Both the position numbers and the translations under genes were made by a program. Shown one piece after another: positions 33,310 to 44,022 of a stretch of DNA of 64,000 bases. Below the pieces are notes generated by a model. It saw only the letters and a list, made by a program, of their open reading frames with translations, had not been told where the DNA came from and searched no databases. The stretch's first letter is position 1. Every line of letters begins with the position of its first letter. The stretch comes from Kryptolebias marmoratus (lineage: Eukaryota > Chordata > Actinopteri > Cyprinodontiformes > Rivulidae): positions 11,732,599 to 11,796,598 of the forward strand of contig NC_051445.1 of the NCBI RefSeq assembly GCF_001649575.2, given 5' to 3'.

Positions 33310-33782
33310 TGTTGCAGAAAAGACGGACACACAAAAGAGTCTCAGACCAGAGGTTCAATTATCAATCATACATTTATTTAAGCATTCAGCCGAATGGAGA
33401 CAGACAACTCACCAAGCCCGGAGAACCCCACCACACACACCAAAAATGTCTGAGATGATTCCCCTTTCACCTTCTTTTTATACTATAAACCGCGCCCAAG
33501 AGCAGGGTTTCTGCACACAAACAGCTGCAGCAGCTTGTTTTTCCGTCTCAAAGATGACTACCTTATCTCACTCGCCCATGTCATGATGTCCTGGAGCCTT
33601 CGGCCTCCCTCACCCCACTTACCCAGCTTTTCATTTGTGATTCTGCCCCATTCGCTCCTTTCAGTTAATTAAGCACATATGTTTTATTTTAATAATTAGT
33701 TTGTACGTTTTATCTGATCATAAGCTAAGCGTACCATCATTTTAGCAATCAAAGTATCAAAGTTTGATTATACTTCACAACA
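33310..33782 (-). mobile_element. Solo LTR of an LTR retrotransposon or endogenous retrovirus
   Basis: On the minus strand the 473-bp unit starts TGTTGTGAAG and ends CTGCAACA, with TG...CA and short inverted termini (TGTTG/CAACA). It contains a TATA-like TATAGTATAAAAAG at about 33475-33490, then an AATAAA about 110 bp downstream (near 33372), then a 60-bp 3' part, so U3, R and U5 are in the right order. No gag, pol or env frame adjoins it. The flanks (TTTGA and CCTAG) do not repeat, so the target duplication is not visible and the ends may be off by a few bases. Confidence 0.6.
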
Positions 33783-34324
33783 CCTAGGCTGTGCTCTGCA
33801 TGTGAATGGGTAAATACAGGCACTTGCATGAAGCTGTCTCTGGACATTCATAAATCTGTAACTGAGCCACCCACGTCCAGCACAGACATGAGCTTTCAGA
33901 AATCAAAAGAGGTGTGTAGCAGAGCTGAGCTGCAGTGATGCGGAGCACTACATGTTAAATGTGTGGTGGACGTCTCCCTCAGATCATTTTCAAAAACATG
34001 ATGAATGTGATTCTCTTTGTGGTTAACCCAATTATTTTTTTTAATTATGAAGTTACTGTGCATCATCATCAATCTCCTCTGAAATAAATCTATTTATTGT
34101 TGTTTAGGCTTTGAAATCATACAGTCTGGTCGTCACACATATGTCACTACATTACACTCTTAAGTTGATTACTTTTTCACACCTCGATCGTTACAGTTCT
34201 GTTTCTACCTCTCTTGGTGGCTCAAAGGCGCAACAAGGCCTCGGCCTTTTAAGAAATCACACAAAGATGGCAGCTAGAAGGTGTCTAAGTCCCAGCTTGA
34301 ACTGTTTGAAAGCTCTTTCTCTTA

Positions 34325-34560
34325 AATTGACTTGAGTTTATTTATATAGCTCACAGCAAAAGTCATCTAAAGACATTGTACGAAAGAATTCACAGTATAA
34401 AATGCCAATTAGTAAAAGTTATCTAAGGGAGCCAGCAGATTGCGTGAAAACTTCATTTTGTCACAATCTCTCATCCCGAGCGACATGTTGGCGACAGTGG
34501 AAAGGAACAATTCCCTTCGAGTGGTTAGTAAAGCTAGAAAAGTGCTATATAAGTCTATTC
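34325..34560 (+). repeat. Interspersed teleost repeat with SINE-like tail
   Basis: GACTTGAGTTTATTTATATAG, AAAATGCCAATTAGT, GGGAGCCAGCAGATTGCG and GACAGTGGAAAGGAACAATTC form a string I recognise as a frequent teleost repeat. It ends with AAAGTGCTATATAAG, a tail shared by fish SINEs. The frame at 34402-34692 lies within it and is not a gene. Confidence 0.5.
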
Positions 34561-34834
34561 CCCACGTGGTCATCGCATTTTAACTTGTCAAAACATGTTA
34601 AATTAATTTGTGGCATATGTGAAACTCATGTTCGAACACAGTCCACTGCAGCATGTTTCATGTCCAACGCCGTCCTGCAAAACAAACTGTGACTAAAGTA
34701 ACTATCTGATCCAAAAACAAACACTGTGTTTGCTTGAAATGCTTGAAATGTTTTAAGATTTGAGTTGTTTTTAAAGGTGTAAATTTGCTCTTCAATGGGT
34801 CCTTTTCTAAGAAGCTATTACCTTGATTCCACCA

Positions 34835-34945
34835 TCAGAATGTCTCACTGATTCTCCAAACTGAAATCCCTCAGACTGCTGTCTACTGCAGGTAAAATGC
34901 TGATCATTCAGACGTATTATATAACCTGAACTTACTCGTAAATGC
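34835..34945. repeat. Single-arm fragment of the long-inverted-end MITE family
   Basis: TTCTCCAAACTGAAATCCC, CTGCTGTCTACTGCAGGTAA and TATAACCTGAA follow the right-arm order of the family. No left arm is clear. Confidence 0.4.
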
Positions 34946-36039
34946 ACTTATTATGTCATCTTTCTTCTGTCTTTGTTTTACATGTACAAGAAAATGTGCT
35001 CTACAGACGTAAAGGAACCACTCTGGCCCAACTTTCTTCTGTTTCAGGGCAAATCAAAGTTTCACTTTTTGTCCTCTGAATCATTTCAAGCGTCCGACAG
35101 TCTCTGTTAGGTTTCGTTGTACCACAGAGCTCACTGTGACTGTCAAAAATCTGTTTGTTTCTGCTCGGTGATGGATCTAAAAAAGAATTCTGTTTTTGTC
35201 CAAGGGGAAACAATTAGAGCAGTGTGTGCTTTGAGTTGGTGGGTGTTATGTACCGTCGTGGGAAGAGCAGCCGTTCAAGGCTGTCTCTGAACAAACTCAT
35301 TAACTGACCATTTGTTAGGCCTGAGACGGATCCAAACAAACTGAAGAGAAAAGAGGCAAATAGGAAGAATTTAGAAGGATTAGTGAAGGAGAAGAAAGAG
35401 AACGGAACTCAAAAAGAGAAATGTGTTTAATGATTATGTAATGTTTGCTAATTGTTTCTGTCCATCTGAAAGGCCCCGTCTTTTGAGTCAGACTAAGCAA
35501 TCAACGTTAAAACACATTGAACTCAGACACTTTTAATAGTTTCCTTTAAAAATAATCGCTCAAAACAAGCAAAAAAAAAAAGGAAAAAAAGGATAAAACA
35601 AAGTTTAGATTTGGTCATGACTCAGTAACACCTTGTCTGAAAGTTCTCGCAGCTTGTTTAACACTTTCAAAAGTGTCAGTGACCCCAATTTGCTTGGTGC
35701 ATGAATGGGAATAAAAAGAGCTGCATTTATAGAGTCAAATATATATAAAAGGAAGCTCTGTATGAGGGTGAATAAAACGATTCTTTGAGGTGCTTTAGCC
35801 ATCTTGCTCACACTGATATGCAGAGGTTTATGTATGTTTTTAACAATGTTAACATCAAGGAAAGGGAAAAAAAAACTTTCATCTTACAACACATGGCATA
35901 GTCCCTCCTAGATCTGAAGTCAACAGAATATTTATACTGGTAAGTAAATCAGAAGCTTGGATGTCCACATTTTTGGATTTGAACTGAAAAAGTTCCTAGA
36001 AAGAGAAGCAAAGCATCTTCAAATATTGGTTTAATCAGT

Positions 36040-36240
36040 TGCCTTGATTGCACTTACAAGGGATCATGGGACAAGGGATCAAAAATGGCTACAACTCTGT
36101 CAGTTCTACAGATAATGAGCTGAAATTTGATGTGGTAGTAGATGAGAGCCGTTCACAACACATACTCCAATCTGGTTGCATGAGATCTTGAGATCTCACC
36201 ATTTTACATGTGATACAGCATTACGGTATTTTCAAAGTTT
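36040..36240 (+). repeat. Partial unit of the dispersed 300-bp repeat
   Basis: CAAAAATGGCTACAACTCTGTC, GATAATGAGCTGAAATTTGATGTGG, TAGATGAGAGCC and GAGATCTCACCATTTTACATG follow the 3' half of the unit seen at 51590-52450. Confidence 0.55.
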
Positions 36241-36465
36241 GACCAAAACAATGGTAACGCTGTTATTTCTCAAGATAAAACGATCTCAGTTTAAAAATAG
36301 TATAAAAAAGTAGCATTTATTCAAGAAATGCTAGATATTAGCTTTCACCCTTGAGGAAAATAACACATAAACATCATGTTAATTTAATTCAGGTGATTCT
36401 CTCTTGTTAAAGACATTTTCTGGACATGTCTCCTGTCTGAATTTGGAACAAAAAAAACACACAAA

Positions 36466-36616
36466 CTTCACATGTGGAAAATCACAGGTGAAACACGGGT
36501 TCAGCACATGTTATCTGTGGGATCCTGAAACATTTTAACACATTAATCTCATCACATGTGATCACATGTTTTACCTGTGGGCTTACATGTGGAAAAACAT
36601 GTTAAGTTCATGTGGT
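36466..36616. repeat. Cluster of CACATGTG palindromes
   Basis: About six ACATGT-cored motifs (for example TTCACATGTGG, GCACATGTTATC, ATCACATGTGATCACATG and TTACATGTGG) fall within 150 bp, spaced 10-45 bp. The order is partly mirrored, as in a decayed foldback element. Confidence 0.5.
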
Positions 36617-36944
36617 TTTGGATAATTTTTTTAAAATAAAAATTTGCCCTTAGTGTTTATATATTTTATAATTTAACACCAACATAAATTCACTTTGCTG
36701 ACAATCTTTGGTCAGATATTCGCTGGCCATAAATCAAAGTATTTGGATTAAAATTCTTTCGAGTCAAAGTAACAATGACTGATGATAGTTTACAATAAAT
36801 TTAGGATGACGGATTATAGCATCAGAAGCAAACAACAACAACAAAAACCAAGGATTAGATGCAGGTGAAGAAGAGTCTTATTTAAGTCAAAACAGTTTGA
36901 TGAGAAACGGTTGATTATTTACTTATTTAAGTTAACTATTACTT

Positions 36945-37035
36945 GCAACCTGTCCAGGATGACCGCTGGACATAGGCCCCAGCGCCCCACGACCCGGAAA
37001 GGAGAAGCAGGTAAAGAAAAAAAAGGATGGATGGT
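36945..37035 (+). mobile_element. SINE 3' fragment, plus orientation
   Basis: CTTGCAACCTGTCCAGGATG, GCTGGACATAGGCCCCAGC, GGAAAGGAGAAGCAGGTAAAG and GGATGGATGG match the tail of the SINE at 23345-23712. Confidence 0.75.
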
Positions 37036-38233
37036 AGTTAACTATCTCCAATAATTTCATTTCTCTTTGGTGTTTTCTTAAGGTTTTCAGAAACTCTTTT
37101 ATTTGAGTTCAAATCAATTAAAGACACAAAAGCCTGAGACAAAGATGAAAACGAAACAAAAAACACAATGAAACAAAAAGACTTCATATCGTGCAACGCA
37201 GTGTGTGGGAGGCACAATTTATTAGCAGAACAAACACAACAAGCAGAACCTACTGTGAAGTATTCACCAAATTAAACAGAAAATAGGCGTGAAGCGCACA
37301 GAAATGCAAAACTACGAGTATACTGAAATGAAATAAAGCCAAACACACACGGCATTTTGCTTTCTAATTTACTGCTGGTCTCCTGCAGTAATAAGTCACA
37401 GACCATAAAGCAGAGCTGTGGTTAGTGAGGCTAAAGTGCTGAAGTGGCCATTAACCGTCTCTATCACCTTCCATCAGGAGGATCGTGCACGAATGCAGCA
37501 ACACGACCGCTCCAAAATACTGACGTTGGCATTACTGACTCCAGATTAAGTTGACTTCTGTTTATGGTTATTGATTTTAACAGCGTGTGATTCAACACTC
37601 CTGCAAAATCACTTTACGAGAAACACTTCTCCGACCAAAACATAAAAAACATACTTTTCATTCTTTGAGGGCGCACTCGCATTAGAGATGGCCTCGTTCT
37701 GTTCGAGTGTGTCATACAGAAGGACAGTTTGAAAGGTATTTAGCAAATGTAATTAGTACTGGGATCCTGTAAATGTGTTTTATGGTTCATGGCCACAGTC
37801 TCCAGTCTCGGAGCAGAAGGTAACTTTTTGTTACAACGTGGCAGGAAACCATTTCTGTGAAACATGGGTTTAAAAGAAAACAGCAAAAATATGATCACTG
37901 GAAGACTTTAAATTCAAATAACATTTCAAAGCTGCTTTAGTGCTAAATGTGTTAACTGTAGCATTGCTGGACTTTTAACATGTGGTTCTTTGGGACATAG
38001 GTAAAGTTAAACAGCCCAGGATAAATTTTCATTGTTTTGCTGACGATAGTTATATTTTGCATGAAACCTGATAAAATCTAATCCGCTATTTAGATTACAA
38101 GCATGTCTTAAAGACAAACAAACCTGGATGATGCTTCATTTTCTGCTTTTTAACTCAGACAAGTCACAGATAGTGGTTTTTGGACCTGAGCCTCTTAGGA
38201 CAAAATTTTGCCGCCTCTCGCTTCCTCTGGATG

Positions 38234-38852
38234 GTATTAATCTTGACATAAACCAGGATTTGTCTTAGGAGTGAGACTGGAAACCAGCCACGGAGACAGA
38301 ATAAAAAGTGGTTTTATTTACAGATTTACAAAAATGTGCAAAGTGACAGGAGGCCAGGTGGATCTGAAACGGCAGGAAGGGAGCAAGGTGAGTCTCAGGT
38401 ACAGATTCAGGTTTTTGCGAATTGAGCGTAGTTAATCGTTTCTTGTGTCTCTTTCTTACAGGTGAGGTGAGAAGTGCGACGTGGAGATGGTGAAGTCCAG
38501 GAAGTGAGTTCAAGAAGCGGTTCCAGGTATCCAGTGACAGGTAAGTCCAAACAGGTATGTTCATCCGTAGATCCAGACAGGCAGGTATTTACAAAGTTCA
38601 GAAACAGCCGTTCCTGAGGCAGAGAGCAAGTGAAAGAAAATACAAAAGGTTAGCGTAGGAAAAACTTTCTCTTATAAACACAGTCATCTAAGGCTGAGTC
38701 TCTAACCCAAAAGGCTCGATGCTCCAGCAAAGGTCTGAGTTCAGCCGCAGGCTTAAATGCTGGCTGAGCTCATCAGGGAGATAGGCAGCAGCTGTGGAGG
38801 AAGAGTAACAGGCACCGCCCGCAGGGCGGGGACAAAACTCTGAATCCTCACA
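38234..38852 (-). mobile_element. Insertion nested in the L2-like LINE
   Basis: The LINE frame breaks after GGTATTAATCTTG and resumes at CTCCAGTTCTAATG, so about 0.6 kb has been inserted. On the minus strand the insert ends with TGTAAATAAAACC, TTTATTCTGTC and AAATCCTGGTTTATG. A poly(A) signal followed by an ATCCTG end is shared with the 28180 element. A 4-of-5 match (TCTTG/TCTGG) at the junctions may be a worn target duplication. A small frame at 38265-38564 (minus) lies inside. Confidence 0.55.
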
Positions 38853-39080
38853 AGTCTGGCCTCCAGTTCTAATGTAAAGGATCTTGATGTTATTTTTCAT
38901 CATGATATGTCTTTTAACCCCCACATTAAAAAAATGTTACCAGGACAGCTTTCCTCTATCTACATAATATCACTAAACTTGGAAACATCTTGTCTCAAAA
39001 TGATAAAGAAACACTGGTCCATGCATTTAACATGTCTAGGTTGGACAATTGTAGTTCTTTATTATCTGGTTGTCAAAAAA

Positions 39081-39167
39081 AGTCCTTAGTTGATCCTAAA
39101 TGCTGCTGCCAGAGTTCTAATGTCTCATTAGACCTCTGGCAGCACCATTTAGGATCAACTAAGGACT
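39081..39167. repeat. 87-nt near-perfect palindrome (inverted duplication in LINE)
   Basis: The left arm 39081-39122 and right arm 39126-39167 pair over 42 bp with two mismatches around a 3-nt centre (TCT). The arms begin AGTCCTTAGTTGATCC and end GGATCAACTAAGGACT. The left arm continues the LINE frame; the right arm is its inverted copy. A transcript would fold into a long hairpin. Confidence 0.9.
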
Positions 39168-40461
39168 GTTTTTTTAGAAGGGAAGATCATATTTCTCCAG
39201 TTTAAGCTTCTCTCCGTCGCCACCCTGTCAAATCCAGAACAGCATCTAACATCCAAAGCTCTCAACCACCAAGCTCCATCTTATATTTAAGATTTTATTG
39301 TTCCATATTTTCCTAACAGAGCACTTCGCTCTCAACTGCAGGTTTACTTGTGGTTCCTAGAGTTTCTACAGTGGGAGGCAAAGGTTTCAGTTCTCAGCCT
39401 CCTCTCTTGTTGAACCAACTTCCAGTTTCTGTCTGTGAGGCCGACAGCCTGTCTACTTTTAAGTCTTTCCTTTTTGATCAGTCCTATAGTTAGGGCTGGC
39501 TTTGGTTTCCTGAGCTATCCTTTAGTTCTGCTGCTACAGGCTTAGACTGCTGGAGGACAAACCGACCACATTTCTCCACAATGCTGCTGCCTTTACTCGC
39601 TCTGCTCTCCACGGTGAATGTTGCCTCAGCTTCGCCTCACAAGCCCTGCTGGCAATCAGTTCTTTTACCCACAGCTGAGCAGGATCTGCCAGGAGAGGCA
39701 GCTCGGCCCAGCATGAGAAAACACTCTCACCATCTCAACCTGGAAAACAAACTCGACAGAAAAAACCCAGAACCCTCGCACTTCAGCTTTCATCCACGGA
39801 CGCTTACCGTCCCTGTTGTCATGGCGATCTTAGCAAGCGCTGCCGCACCTGCGTGTGAACAGCGGTTTGTTTGACTCGGCCGCGTTTGAGAACAGTGAAA
39901 GTAGTTACAGGACGCTCAGAAGCCCGATTAGTGGGGGTTGTTGTATAACAAGTCAGGTAAAACATGCACAAGACAGAAGCATCAGCTGGAACAATATGTC
40001 GTGTTCTAAGGACGGGATGTACCAAAATAATGATTTTAGGTCACATTTTTGATTCTTTATGTGATTATAAAAAAGGGAACAAATGTTTTTTTTTTATTGT
40101 AAGATACCACCTCTGAGACAGGACGTCCAGATGTTCCCAGATTATTTCTCCATCATCTGTCATCCCCTCCCCTTCAGTGTCATCCCACAGACTTACTGCT
40201 GTTGATATATGTAATCCCCTCTTTTATCTCCTTTTTCTCTTCCTCCCTTGGCTATGTCATCGTTATGTATTTGTCTGTCCATCACTTCATTTTTAATCTC
40301 TTCAAGTGATATTTTTGGACTTGTCTTCTATCACCATTCTGAAATGGACACAAATGTATTTCTGGCCAATTATTTAGAATCCAAGACTATTTTTACCCCT
40401 CAGTGGACACGTGTGTTAATATGCTGTTAATGCTAAACTAAATAAAAGGCATCCTTTATGG

Positions 40462-40675
40462 CAGTAGTGGCCAATCCTGGTCCTGGAGAGCCACCATCCT
40501 GCATGTTTTCCTTGTTTCTCTGCTCCAACACACCTGATTCAGTGGTTAAATCACCTCTTCATGTTCTGCAGAAGCCTGTTAATCACCCATTGATTCAGAT
40601 CAGGTGTGTTGGAGCAGAGGAACAAGTAAAACATGCAGGATGGTGGCCCTTGAGGACCAGGATTGGCCACCCCTG
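40462..40675. mobile_element. Intact hAT-type MITE with 8-bp target duplication
   Basis: The 214-bp element begins CAGTAGTGGCCAATCCTGG and ends CCAGGATTGGCCACCCCTG. The two arms pair for about 75 bp with few mismatches. The perfect direct repeat CTTTATGG flanks it at 40454-40461 and 40676-40683. An 8-bp duplication with CAGNGGTGGCC ends is the hAT signature. It has no transposase and must move in trans. The arms are still well matched, which argues for a fairly recent insertion. Confidence 0.9.
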
Positions 40676-41079
40676 CTTTATGGGGTGTGTTAATGAAGTA
40701 CTTGAATTCACTATATCATACAGTCAGTTTGTCTGTACATCCTTAAAGTGTTGTTTCAGCTGATTGTTTTACTTGTGCTTGGACAAATGTGATCATCCTG
40801 AACACAGACCCTGAAAACCTGGGATCAAATTGTCTCGAGTGATTACATCACAGCAAGTTGGGCTGTGTAGATATATAAAACCTTTTTTTCCCCACTATTT
40901 AGAGCCCAAAATAGACCATTTCAAATTGTCATCCCATGTCTGAGATAAGATTAGTATAAAAACTTTAGGGACGAACGTGGATATTCACAAGCAGACATTA
41001 TACGATTTTAATTTAAGGAACATTTCTACAGGATGATTAAAAACTACAGATTGAAACTGCTATGAAACTTTTAAAATTG

Positions 41080-41205
41080 CAGTTAGTTTGTTAATCCAGT
41101 CAACATCAAACTCTGTTTCATTGACCTAAAAGCTATGTGGAACAGGTATGATAATAATTGTGCATAACTTTGAGTGCTCCATTTCAAAATATCTGAATCA
41201 TTGCA
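41080..41205. repeat. Single-arm fragment of the long-inverted-end MITE family
   Basis: AATCCAGTCAACATC, AAACTCTGTTTCATTG, AAAGCTATGTGGAACAGGTA, TGCATAACTTTG and CAAAATATCTGAATC follow the right-arm order of the family. Confidence 0.4.
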
Positions 41206-41209
41206 GAAG

Positions 41210-43860
41210 ATTAGTGGAAATCTGCACCCCGGTGTAAAAGTCCCTGAAAGCCAAAGTTTAGCGGGATTACAGAAGGCTGGGATGACTGGGTCCGCTGGAA
41301 ACCACTTCAGCTAATTTGTTCTGTGCTTTTTGAAGGCGTTCACTGGATGAAACGAGTGCAGCTTCGCGGAACAAATCACCGGTTACTGATTGGAGGTGAA
41401 CGTTTGCCATTCAGCATCTGTCTTTTGCATAGACTTCAGTTTTTACCTGATACAATGCCTGTAGATAAAAATCAATGAAAGAATTGCCTCGAGTGCTGCC
41501 TGAGAACCGCTGCTGAACACCGTTTTCAGTTCTAACAGACAAGTGCCTGATTTTAAACAGTAAATACACATATTTGTGAATTTTTGACTTTCTAGTTTTT
41601 CTTCATGTCAAGCGGTGAAATATATGAACCATCTGAGAAGGAAAATAAATGTCTAAAACGTGTTTGCTGATGGTATTGCGATATGTTTGTGCACACATAC
41701 GTACCTGGGATTCGGGCAAAAAACGTGCGCCATTTTTGGAAGAAGGTCGCTGTATTTAACTTCTGACCTTCCTGCAAAACGAGGAACTTCTATCTTCTTC
41801 TGTCTAACAGACAGATAGCTGCTTCTTCTGAGCTCGTTGTGAGCTGTGAGCATGTTTTAAAAAGTTTAAAGACAAAAGTGGGAAACATTCACACTAAAAA
41901 ATACAGATTCAGCCGCAAAAATGACTCTGATCTAGGCAGAGAATATTTTACAATCAATTTAATGAGCAACCATTAGGAACCATTATGTAAAATGGGTTGA
42001 GGTTGAGCTGAGACACTGTCTGGATTCAGTGCAGTGATTATATTTGATAGATTATCAAGCATTAGATAACATAATTGTGAATTAGATAACACATGACTGT
42101 GATGCCCAGGCCATTATACCAACAAATGTTTCCACAAAAACATCTCCCCGAACACATTTGCCCTCAGAGTTAGTGGGTTTATATTGCAGTGTGTTGTTTT
42201 AATGGACCACCACTGATGATATAACGAAACGACTCAATTTATATTATCATTATTATTATGAAGGATCTGCAATCTGAGCGCTCAAACTGTGGAGCCTATG
42301 TCTACTGAGAATTAGCACAGTAATAGCGATAACGGTGTTACACAATCGACATCATAATGCTCGAGTTCTCGTTGTCATTATCAAAACAGTTGGTGTACGT
42401 TTGACATCAGATGGATGTGGAGGTCAGAGGTCAGGTTCATATCCGGGCAGTGCGGCGGGAAAAAAAAAAAAAGCCCAACGGACTTTTTGGTTATGAAACC
42501 GCAGCAGATAATGAGCCAAAGGCATCAATGAACTCTCATTACGAAGAACGAGCTTGCATCAGCATATCCAGGCAGATTGAATAAAAGAATGCGTGAAAGT
42601 GCCTGCAAAACTCCGAGAAATGATCAATAACCCATGAATATTAAATCTGCTTTTTTAGGATTTTACCATCTGGTATTTATCCTCAGATGGTAATGATGAC
42701 AGAATGATGCACTCATTTTACAAACTTTGGCTGCTGCCTCTCAGGGTATCAAGGCCACGTTCGCCTCGTTCCTCCATGTGCTGACATCTACACGTGTAAT
42801 TAGGCACAGACGAACCCCCAAAAGCGTGCTCACTTCCACGTGTAGTGACACTTTGACAGAGACGCTTTTTGCTGTTTCGGTTCCCGTCACCTAAATCCAC
42901 AATAACCTGCATCGTGACAATGCAGAGCGCAGCCTGGGAGATCTGTGTCCAAGCGACGCCTTTAACTACGGATTTGATTATTCAAGCGTCATCGCTGCAG
43001 GGATGATTGGGAAGCCAAGATTGTCTTGTTAAAAATGAGCAGATTTTTGGGGGTTTTTTTCATAAAAGAAATCACGGCAACGTCGTTCAATCAAAACAGA
43101 AATGTCAAACCCATGAGTCTGTGAAGGTTCAGCGTTTTCAGTTTGTATTTATTGAAACAGGAGCAGGAAGATTTCAACCTTACACTTGAGGAAAACAACC
43201 AGGGCACCTGCTTGATTTAATAAAACAGAAATATGTTTGCATATATATCGAGTTTAAGTTTGTTAAATGATTCATTCATGTTGAATGCATATAAATTTAA
43301 CAGTTGCTAAATAACGTACTGAATGAAAAAAATACACAGAACAGTGTTTGATACGTTCATATTATTTCTGTCAGGATTACTCATTTATGTTGTTTTAAAG
43401 CATCTTTTATTATTTTTATGTAGTTATTCTCCAGATCACTGTTCATCTCACAATAACCTCACTAGTTTCATCTCGTTGTCTTGAGAAACCTGTTTTCTCA
43501 GGACAATAAGGTGATTTTTCTTCTTCTTTTTTAGCTGTTTCATTCTGCAGAGAGCGAACTCGCATGAAAGATTTGGCAATTGCTTCGAACCTCAGGATTA
43601 TGAAACCACGGCACTGACCATGGAGCTACCACAGCAACAAGACAATTAAACGATTATAGTGTAAAAATGAGCAGTTCTTGTGTTAACCACGAGTTTCACC
43701 AATCAGTATTGCTGTCATGACACATGGAGATGCTCTGTAACAGTAATATGTTGATCAATGCTGCATATTTCTTTTTATGACCAAATGAGCTTTGTTCTCT
43801 CAGGATAATAGCAAGAAATTAAATTTCTGACCGTGTCCTCTGTCAGCTTCGGTACAACTC
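41210..43860. other. Non-coding region, mostly repeat-free
   Basis: No gene is seen. Sections such as 41260-41420 and 42480-42720 (CATCAATGAACTCTCATTACG, GATCAATAACCCATGAATATT) look like conserved non-coding sequence. An A run lies at about 42461-42472. Confidence 0.3.
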
Positions 43861-44022
43861 AACCCGGTTGGTTGAACCAGTTTTAAATGACTCGAATGAA
43901 TCAATATATCTTCTGTCATGTTTAATAATATCAGTCCCGTTGCTCAGTTTGATTGATTTTCCTTCATTCAGGAGGATCGGCACAAGATATACAAGAAGAT
44001 TCATTTTTGTTTCACTGAAATG

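Larger units (their letters stand above)
38010..39580 (+). pseudogene. L2-like LINE reverse-transcriptase remnant (interrupted)
   Basis: The frame-broken remnant reads, in order: a CFADD catalytic motif at about 38032-38046, CLKDKQTWMMLHFLLFNSDK, VVFGPEPLR, DLDVIFHHDMSFNPHIKK, NILSQNDKETLVHAF, MSRLDNCSSLLSGCQKKSL, DHISPV, STVGGKGFSSQPPLLLNQLP and LSTFKSFLFDQSYS. This is the order of the palm-to-C-terminal part of L2-clade teleost LINEs. Frameshifts, stops, a 0.6-kb insertion and an inverted duplication show that it is dead. Plus-strand frames at 38907-39205 are parts of it. Confidence 0.75.
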
